Positions 57,521-64,000 of a DNA stretch of 64,000 nucleotides are shown piece by piece (the first letter of the stretch is position 1; every line of letters starts with the position of its first letter). The stretch comes from Deltaproteobacteria bacterium (GTDB lineage: Bacteria; Desulfobacterota; Desulfobacteria; Desulfobacterales; JAFDMD01): NCBI GenBank assembly GCA_019306065.1, contig JAFDMF010000008.1:90430-154429 (forward strand), in the 5' to 3' direction. The notes under the pieces were generated by a model, which was given only the letters and a program-made list of their open reading frames with translations, did no database searches and was not told the origin of the DNA. A program made the position numbers and the translations under genes.

Positions 57521-57663
57521 GTGCAAAAACATTATTCTGGTAAAATTATACTGCGTGTCGCTCCTGAACTTCACGCCGCGATAACAGAGCAAGAGCTCAA
57601 GTATACGAAAAAAGCGTAAACCAATGGACTTCCGAAACATTAGAAAAAGCGGTTAGAATATAA
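57521..57663 (+). pseudogene. HicB/ribbon-helix-helix antitoxin remnant
   Basis: VQKHYSGKIILRVAPELHAA reads in one frame, then the frame shifts to NRARAQVYEKSVNQWTSETL with EKAVRI and a stop. YSGKxxLRxPPELHxxL followed by S-x-N-Q-W is the C-terminal RHH part of HicB-type antitoxins. The N-terminal domain and toxin are gone. Confidence 0.55.
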
Positions 57664-57740
57664 TTTTTGTTTTTACGCCGAATTTTAACAACATAGGCTA
57701 CTATTAAGATTATTTGTAATAGCAGGAGGAATTACTTAAT

Positions 57741-58070
57741 ATGGCATATTTTTATCTCGCAATAGGTATAATTTTAGAAGTAATCTCTACAGGCGCGCTA
57801 AAAGCGTCTGTAAAGTTTACAAAGCTTTTTCCGAGCGCAATTGTAGTAATCGGATACGCCGCGTCGTTTTACTGCTTTACGCTGGTTTTAAGAACAATTC
57901 CTATCGGAATAACTTATGCAATATGGTCTAGTTTGGGAATTGTATTAGTTATGCTATTAGGTATATTTTTGTATAAGGAGATTCCTGATCTGCCTGCAGT
58001 AATAGGAATGATATTTATAATTTTAGGGGTTATTATAATAAATTTTTTTTCCAAAACAATAAAACGCTAA
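57741..58070 (+). CDS. Small multidrug resistance (SMR) transporter
   Basis: A 109-residue inner-membrane protein with four helices: AYFYLAIGIILEVISTGALK with the conserved glutamate, VVIGYAASFYCFTLVLRTIP, GITYAIWSSLGIVLVMLLGI with the conserved Trp, and VIGMIFIILGVIIINFF. These match the SMR family (EmrE/SugE-like), which exports cations or guanidinium by proton exchange as dimers. AGGAGGA ribosome site before ATG. Its substrate is not readable; no paired second subunit gene is adjacent. Confidence 0.92.
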   Translation: MAYFYLAIGIILEVISTGALKASVKFTKLFPSAIVVIGYAASFYCFTLVLRTIPIGITYAIWSSLGIVLVMLLGIFLYKEIPDLPAVIGMIFIILGVIIINFFSKTIKR

Positions 58071-58256
58071 TAATATTTAATTTAAACAATCTGCAAATAA
58101 CGAGGTTTAAAATAAAATACCGCTCGTTAATAGAACGAAGTAATCTTTTCATCCGAATAAAAAGCAAATAATAAAGAAGTTGAATTATTAATGCCGTTTC
58201 TACCGTTTCGGCATCCGAAAATTCGGATTGTTTGATAGAACAAATTATCCGGCGAA

Positions 58257-58688
58257 TTAACTTTTAATATTTGGTCTTATATCTAAAATTTCAACCGGTC
58301 TTGTTATGTCAATAAAATCTCTTAAATTAACAGTAAACAGACAATCTGTTTTATTTTTCGAAGCATCAATAATAAGGCGTAAAAGCCAACCTACTACACT
58401 AATATGTCTTTTCTTTTTTAATGAAGACTCAAACGAACGTTCAAGCACCTCGTCTCTATATAATTTATCATTAAGATATTTTATATTATCCGATTTTAAA
58501 AATTTTTTAAAATCCAAAAGCGCAAATTTATTTTTTACAAATTTAGTTCGAAGCGTTAAATAAAGGATTGGGTAAGGAATAATTATTTTAAAGCCCGCAA
58601 GCTTCTTGGCTAATTTTTTGTCATAATATGCGTCTTTTTCATCAAACATAGCATACCATCAGCCTGTATCAGCCAGAGCATTTTTCAT
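58257..58688 (-). pseudogene. PIN-domain-like toxin gene with in-frame TGA at codon 10
   Basis: From ATG 58688: MKNALADTG, TGA, WYAMFDEKDAYYDKKLAKKL. The conserved acidic start DTG..W(Y/F)A is a PIN nuclease motif. The rest is open: IPYPILYLTLRTKFVKNKFA, VVGWLLRLIIDASKNKTDCL, TVNLRDFIDITRP. The track shows only the part after the stop (58257..58649). PIN proteins cut RNA and are usually toxins. The preceding gene (58693-59019) ends 4 bases before this ATG and is also interrupted, so the module looks dead. Confidence 0.65.
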
Positions 58689-58692
58689 AAAT

Positions 58693-59019
58693 TTATACCG
58701 CTTCTTCCTCATAAGAATCGTCTGCTCCTGAATATCATGTCCAAGGAGCGGCTTTTCTTGCGCCTAATATAAATTTGCCTTTCATTTTATTGGTTTTTTT
58801 ATCCCGATATATTATATAAATGTGGGTTTTTTTATTTGTTTCCACATTTTCTTCAATATCTTCTTTTAAACTTTGAATAATATCGTCTGATATATCCGAT
58901 TTAATAAAAGCAAGACTGTCTCCGCATTCAATAGCGCCTTTGGTGTCAAGCTATGTATAAAGCCCTTCGTAGTCTCCCCTAATTCCGAGATCGTAACTGA
59001 GTCATAAAGTTTTTTTCAT
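58693..59019 (-). pseudogene. Partner gene of the PIN protein, three in-frame stops
   Basis: From ATG 59019: MKKTL, TGA, LSYDLGIRGDYEGLYT, TAG, LDTKGAIECGDSLAFIKSDI, IIQSLKEDIEENVETNKKTH, IYIIYRDKKTNKMKGKFILG, ARKAAPWT, TGA, YSGADDSYEEEAV. The whole 108-residue frame is kept apart from one TAG and two TGA codons. By position it would be the antitoxin of the PIN gene. The family is unknown to me. Confidence 0.55.
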
Positions 59020-59051
59020 ACTTATAACCGCTTTTAATTTTAAAAGTATTA

Positions 59052-61826
59052 TCAGTTAGCTTCAACCAGCGAAAGTTTTACCGCGCATACTTTAAATTCC
59101 GGTATTTTGGATATAGGATCCAACGCTGCATTTGTAAGCATATTTGCGGCTGCATTTGCAAAATGAAACGGTATAAATACCGTGCCGGATACCGCTTTGT
59201 CCGATATTTTTACTACGGCGTCAATCTCGCCGCGCCTTGAAGTGACATTAACCTTTCCGCCTTCGATTAATTTGTATTTTTCGGCGTCATTATTTGTTAT
59301 TTCTACAAAGCATTCCGGCGCTCTTTCGTTTAATCCTTCGCTTTTCATTGTCATTGTGCCAGTATGATAATGATATATTATACGCCCTGTAGTTAGATAC
59401 ATAGGATATTCTTCGTCTGTTTTTTCTGCCGGCTCAATATAATCTATTGCATTAAATACCCCTTTTCCTATTGGAAACGTTCCCACATGTAAAATAGGGG
59501 TTCCGGGGTGTTCTGTATTCGGACAGGGCCAATAAATACCTCCCTCTTTTTCAAGCTTTTGATATGTTATGCCTCCGTAAGAAGGGGTAACAAATGCTAT
59601 TTCTTCCATTATTTTTTCAGAATCTTCGTAATGCATTGAGTATCCCATTCTAAGCGCTATCTCAGATATTATTTTCCAATCATCTCTTGCATGTCCGGGC
59701 GCTTCGACCGCTTTTCGGACCCTTTGTATCCTTCTTTCGGTATTGCTGAATGTTCCATCTTTTTCGGCAAAGCATTTTGATGGTAAAACTACGTCTGCAA
59801 GCTTTGCGGTTTCTGTTAGAAATATGTCTTGAACAACCAAAAAATCAAGATGTTCCATACATTTTTTTGCATGGTTTAAATCCGGATCCGATACAAGCGG
59901 ATTTTCTCCTATTACATATAAAGCTTTTAACTCTCCTGTATGAGCATTAGGTATCATTTCGGTTGCTTTTAATCCGGGTTTGTCCGGTAAAATCGGAACC
60001 TTCCAAGCGGTCTCCATTTTTTGACGCATTTCCGGAAGTATTACTTTCTGATAGCCGGAATATACGTCCGGCAGCCCTCCCATATCGCATGCGCCCTGAA
60101 CGTTGTTTTGTCCTCTTAAAGGATTGACGCCTCCCCCTTCTATACCCAAATTGCCGCATAGCATTGCAAGATTTGCCAAAGATTTTACGTTATCTGTACC
60201 TGTAATATGCTGGGTAATACCCATACAGTAAAGTATAGAGCCCGCTTTTGCGCCCGCATAAAGTCGGGCTGCCTCTATAATTTTATCCGCCGGAATTTCT
60301 GTTATTTTTTCAGCATATTCCGGAGTAAATTTTGCGGTTATCTCTTTTAACTGCTCAAATCCTACGGTTCTTTCCTCTACGAATCTTTTATCGTAAAGAT
60401 CCTCTTTTATAATAACATGCATCAAACCGTTTATCCAAGCTACATCAGCGCCTAATGCGGGTCTTATCCATATATCCGCAAATTCTACCAGTTTGATTTT
60501 TCGCGGATCTATTACTATAAGCTTTTTATTTTTAAATTTTACGGCTCTTTTAATAAATGATGATATTACGGGATGATTTTCGGTTGTATTAGAGCCTGTT
60601 ACAAGTATTACGTCCGCTTTTTCAATATCGGCTATGGTATTTGTCATTGCTCCGCTTCCAAATGCAGCAGCCAGACCGGCTACGGTGGAGGAATGTCAGA
60701 GACGAGCGCAATGATCTATGTTGTTGGTGTTTAAAACAGCTCGGGTAAATTTGTTTGCAATATAGTTTTCTTCATTCGTAATTCTTGCGGATGTTAAAAC
60801 TCCGATACTATCTCCGCCGTAGTTGTCTTTTATTTTGGCAAAGTTTTTAGCCGTAAAATTTAAGGCTTCCGACCATGTAGCCTCTTTTAATTCTCCATCT
60901 TTTCTTATCAAAGGAGATGTAAGCCTTTCGGAAGAATTTACAAAATCAAAACCGAATCTCCCTTTGACACATAAACTGCCGTAGTTTGGAGGAGATTCGG
61001 CATCACCCGTTACCTTTATTATTTTATTATTTCTTATATGCAAAAATATTTGACAGCCTACCCCGCAGTATGTGCAGGTGGTTTTTACCTTTTCTGTTTT
61101 CCAAGATCTTGCGGTATAACGAGCATCTTTTTCTACAAGCGCGCCTACAGGGCAGACTTGAATGCATTCTCCGCAAAATACGCAGTCGGAATCTTTTAGA
61201 GGTCTATCTCCTGCCGCCACAATTTTTGTATCCGCTCCTCTGTATCCAAAATTTATAGCTTCGTTTACCTGTATTTCGTTGCAAGCCTGAACGCATCTTC
61301 CGCATAATATACAGCGAGAAAAGTCTCTTATTATAAACGGATTTGCAAGCTCCGCAGGATATTTTGTTCTTTTTTGTTCGTATTGTCCGCCTATCGCCTG
61401 ATATCTAAAGCATAAATCCTGAAGTTTGCATTCTCCCCAAGAAGGACATAGTTCTTCGTTATTACCTTCATCTTTACAAACGTTTAATTGAAATTGCGTC
61501 CAATCTTTAACGCCGGATATAGCGCAATTATGATTTCCAGAAGCCAAAAGAAGGTTTAAAGTCTCTTTTCTTGAAGATATTACATCCGGAGATTCCGTCA
61601 TAACATCCATACCGTTTTCCGCGGAAGTAGAACATGCCGTTATAAGCGCTTTTGCTCCTTTTACCTCCACTACGCAAATTCTGCATGCTCCTGTAGGAGA
61701 AGCTCCTTTCAATTCGCAAAGAGTAGGTATTTCGATATTATTTCTTCTTGCTACGTTAAGAATCGTTTCCCCTCGTTCAAAAGAGAGTTTATTGCCGTTG
61801 ATAATAATTTGGTTTTTATTATTCAT
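59052..61826 (-). CDS. fdhA: Selenocysteine formate dehydrogenase, catalytic subunit with N-terminal FeS domains
   Basis: One 924-residue gene that the track splits in two at TGA 60696-60698. The active-site motif reads NIDHCARL-U-HSSTVAGLA with selenocysteine at residue 377. A SECIS-like hairpin follows. From the N-terminus: a [2Fe-2S] ferredoxin domain (CELKGASPTGACRICVVE), a His-Cys3 cluster, two [4Fe-4S] sites (CILCGRCVQAC, CVFCGECIQVCPVGAL), the catalytic-domain [4Fe-4S] TCTYCGVGCQ, then the molybdopterin-dinucleotide domains to a complete C-terminus. It oxidises formate (or reduces CO2). No beta or gamma subunit is adjacent and no Tat signal is seen, so it is probably cytoplasmic. Needs SelA-D, not in this window. 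Confidence 0.93.
60645..60698 (-). promoter_or_regulatory. SECIS-like element with Sec codon TGA
   Basis: TGA at 60696-60698 is followed by CATTCCTCCACCGTAGCC, then GGTCT, then GGCTGC. AGCC and GGCT pair to put GGTCT in the loop. The loop begins 19 bases after the TGA, the same spacing I recall for E. coli fdhF, where SelB binds a GGTCT loop. Confidence 0.88.
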
Positions 61827-62060
61827 GCTAATATCAGTCTCCTATTTCAAGCCCGCCATCCAACTTCATCCTTTGTTGGATAACGGACTTTTTGGAGATG
61901 GTTATCTCCGTTTATAATCATTCTTTTTTATGTTTATATCTTTTTAATCATAGAAATTTTCAATATTTTTTATATCGCAGTCTTAATTATAATTTTCAGA
62001 CTTTATCCTTTTATTCGGTTTTGGTAAAAAATGCTAAAATCACGCCAAAAAGGCTTCTTT

Positions 62061-63971
62061 TCAAAAAATAAGCTTCAAATTTTTATCAGAAATATTATCA
62101 ATTACCTTATCAATAAACTCCTTTTTGGCTATTCCGTATTTTACTTTGCCATCAAGAGTGCGGACAGAAAGGGTATCCGCCTCTTTTTCTTTTGCTCCTA
62201 TAGTTACTATAAGAGGAATTTTATTTATCTGAGCGTTTCTTACCTTTTTATTAAGACTTTCGGTTCGTTTGTCTATTTCAACTTTAAAATTTTTATTTTC
62301 AAACTCTGCTTTAACCTTTTCGGCATAAGGAATTATTTCGTCATTTATAGGAAGAATTATAATTTGGACCGGAGACAGCCAGAGCGGAAATCTGCCAGCG
62401 AAATGCTCTATAAGTATTCCCAAAAACCTTTCCACCGAGCCGTAAATAACTCTGTGTATCATTATTGGTCTTACCTTTTCATTACGGTTATCTATATAGC
62501 TAAGATCAAACCTTTCCGGCAAAGACATATCAAGCTGTATTGTTCCGCATTGCCAAGTTCTGCCCAAAGCGTCTTCTATGTGCATATCTATTTTGGGCCC
62601 ATAAAAAGCGCCGTCTTTTTCGTTAATTTTATATTCTTTGTTATATATTTTTAAAGCCGCTTCCAACCCGCTTGTTGCAGTTTCCCATTGTTCGTCTGTG
62701 CCGATAAATTGTTCCGGTCTTGTGGAAAGCTCAAGATGAAAATCTAAACCAAAGGTTGAATATATTTTTTCTGCAAAGCGTAAAACTCCCAAAATTTCAT
62801 CATGTATCTGGGCTTCGGTCATAAATATATGAGCGTCGTCTTGATGAAACGCCCTTACCCGAAATAAGCCGGATAATACTCCGCTTAATTCGTGTCTGTG
62901 AACAAGCCCTATTTCTGCGGCTCTTATAGGAAGATCTTTGTAAGAACGGGGTTTTAATCCGTAAAGAAGCATTCCGCCGGGGCAGTTCATAGGCTTTATT
63001 GCATAATCCTCTTCATCTATTTTTGTTGTATACATATTTTCTCTGTAATTTTCCCAATGCCCGCTCTTTTCCCAAAGTTTGCGGTTTAATATAAGAGGAG
63101 TTTTTGTTTCTATATATCCGGCTTTTTTATGCTCCTTTCTCCAGAAATCCAAAAGAGTATTCCAAATCTCCATCCCTTTTGCATGAAAAAAAGGCATTCC
63201 GCGGGCTTCGTCATGAAAGCTGAAAAGATCCAGCACAGCGCCTACTTTTCTATGATTCCTTTTTTTTGCCTCTTCAAGAAACCGCATATAAGCTTTAAGC
63301 TCTTTTTGGGAAAAAAATGCGGTTCCGTATATTCTTTGAAGCTGATCGTTTTTTTGGTCTGCCCTCCAATAAGCGCCGGACACTTTGGTAAGTTGAACTG
63401 CTTCTATAAATCCTGTATGCGGAACATGCGGCCCTCTGCAAAGGTCTGTAAAATCTCCCTGCGAATAAAATGATATGGTTCCGTCTTCAAGTTCGGATAT
63501 TAACTCGGTTTTATAAGGATCCTCTTTATAAAATTCCAAAGCCTCTTTTTTGCCGATCTCTTTTCGGGCAAACGGAAGCTTTGCCTTAATAATTTTTTGC
63601 ATCTCAGCTTCGATTTTTAAAAAATCCTCTTGAGATACAGGCTCCATATCAATATCGTAATAAAAGCCGTCTTCTATTATGGGCCCTATGGTAAGCTTTG
63701 CCTGCTTATAAAGACACAAAATCGCATGCGCCATAACATGGGCGGCGCTGTGCCTCATTATTCCAAGCGCATCTTTATCTTTTGTAGTTATTAATCTTAC
63801 TCTGGCGTCCTTTTCTATTTTACAATTAAGATCCTTTATTTCGCCGTCTATTTCAACCGCAACGCAGTTTCTAAATAAACCTTCGGAAATGCTTTTTGCT
63901 ATATCCGCGCCTGTGGGGCTGTTTGGAAATTCTTTTATACTACCATCTGGAAGCGTAATATTTATCATCAT
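62061..63971 (-). CDS. thrS: Threonyl-tRNA synthetase
   Basis: A 636-residue class II synthetase. Domains in order: TGS (ITLPDGSIKEFPNSPTGADI), the editing domain with HSAAHVMAHAIL, the catalytic core with MNCPGGMLLYG and FRVRAFHQDDAHIF, and the anticodon domain from about 530 (ILPINDEIIPYAEKVKAEFE). Zinc ligands are in the MNCPGG and IMIHRVIYGS contexts. Length is normal. It lies 235 bases upstream of fdhA on the same strand. Two ATGs open the frame (MMIN), either of which may be used; the upstream sequence has only a weak ribosome site. Confidence 0.96.
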   Translation of the reverse strand: MMINITLPDGSIKEFPNSPTGADIAKSISEGLFRNCVAVEIDGEIKDLNCKIEKDARVRLITTKDKDALGIMRHSAAHVMAHAILCLYKQAKLTIGPIIEDGFYYDIDMEPVSQEDFLKIEAEMQKIIKAKLPFARKEIGKKEALEFYKEDPYKTELISELEDGTISFYSQGDFTDLCRGPHVPHTGFIEAVQLTKVSGAYWRADQKNDQLQRIYGTAFFSQKELKAYMRFLEEAKKRNHRKVGAVLDLFSFHDEARGMPFFHAKGMEIWNTLLDFWRKEHKKAGYIETKTPLILNRKLWEKSGHWENYRENMYTTKIDEEDYAIKPMNCPGGMLLYGLKPRSYKDLPIRAAEIGLVHRHELSGVLSGLFRVRAFHQDDAHIFMTEAQIHDEILGVLRFAEKIYSTFGLDFHLELSTRPEQFIGTDEQWETATSGLEAALKIYNKEYKINEKDGAFYGPKIDMHIEDALGRTWQCGTIQLDMSLPERFDLSYIDNRNEKVRPIMIHRVIYGSVERFLGILIEHFAGRFPLWLSPVQIIILPINDEIIPYAEKVKAEFENKNFKVEIDKRTESLNKKVRNAQINKIPLIVTIGAKEKEADTLSVRTLDGKVKYGIAKKEFIDKVIDNISDKNLKLIF

Positions 63972-64000
63972 AAAACCTACTTTAATAAAATATTTTGTTA

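Noticed and set aside
58659-58661. Possible second selenocysteine at the TGA of the PIN gene
   Set aside because: No GGTCT-type hairpin at the right distance, PIN proteins are not known selenoproteins, and the partner gene has both TGA and TAG stops. Simple inactivation fits better.
58693-59019. TGA reassigned to Trp in this organism
   Set aside because: metY and era end properly on TGA at normal family length, and fdhA uses TGA for Sec, so general reassignment is excluded.
62031-62654. Plus-strand 207-residue ORF over the thrS 3' end
   Set aside because: Antisense shadow rich in Phe, Tyr, Lys, typical of AT-rich reverse frames; thrS is certain on the other strand.

Overview
This 64 kb window comes from an AT-rich, Gram-negative, probably anaerobic bacterium. 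Evidence for an outer membrane includes a MltD-like transglycosylase, a LolB/DUF4292-like lipoprotein, and RseP in a dxr/cdsA cluster. RpoH, a selenocysteine formate dehydrogenase, a fused selenium-type xanthine dehydrogenase, MoeA, and the MetW/MetX/MetY and NadA/NadC sets fit a deltaproteobacterial-type lineage (Desulfobacterota or relatives). No rRNA or other marker lets me name the genus. The window is mostly core chromosome, with no prophage, integrase, intact IS element or CRISPR array.

Layout. 1-10 kb: truncated HU gene, dusB, a DUF1848 protein, a SPOR-like protein, nadA, metW, metX-metY, then a divergent HTH regulator / duplicated-domain protein pair and mltD. 11-18 kb: xanthine dehydrogenase-like molybdoenzyme, an Rpn remnant, an EndoQ-type PHP nuclease fused to a UvrD helicase, a decayed gene and initiator tRNA. 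18-26 kb: an ASKHA ATPase with a sirtuin, a restriction endonuclease beside a broken methyltransferase, moeA, a broken epmA, argF, tRNA-Ser and a small-gene cascade. 26-34 kb: TM2 protein, tRNA-Arg(CCT), carB, a broken ybgC, hom, alaC. 34-45 kb: an orphan peptide-binding protein, omega-amidase, DjlA-like protein, era-engB, an alcohol dehydrogenase, nadC, valS, a small acidic protein and purA. 46-56 kb: tadA, an MBL hydrolase pair, rseP-dxr-cdsA, tRNA-Arg(TCT), and rpoH-TPR-lipoprotein. 56-64 kb: a shattered M24 peptidase, an SMR transporter, a decayed PIN module, selenocysteine fdhA and thrS.

How genes fit together. Homoserine dehydrogenase feeds MetX and MetY for methionine synthesis. CarB and ArgF share carbamoyl phosphate. 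NadA and NadC are consecutive steps of NAD synthesis. MoeA supplies molybdenum cofactor for the two molybdoenzymes.

Two features stand out. First, many genes are freshly broken (epmA, ybgC, an M24 peptidase, a DNA methyltransferase, toxin-antitoxin-like modules), while long essential genes of 2-3.4 kb are intact. Genuine decay therefore explains this better than general sequencing error. Second, the gaps between genes hold several dispersed palindromic repeat families, including a MITE-like element with terminal inverted repeats. The fdhA gene is split in the ORF track only because its in-frame TGA reads as selenocysteine; a matching SECIS-like hairpin follows it. I did not find a clearly new multi-gene system. 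The best candidates for novelty are the EndoQ-UvrD fusion, the HTH-fused restriction enzyme beside a methyltransferase that has lost its catalytic motif, the three-gene overlapping cascade near 26 kb, and the G8-tract gene at 8.7 kb.
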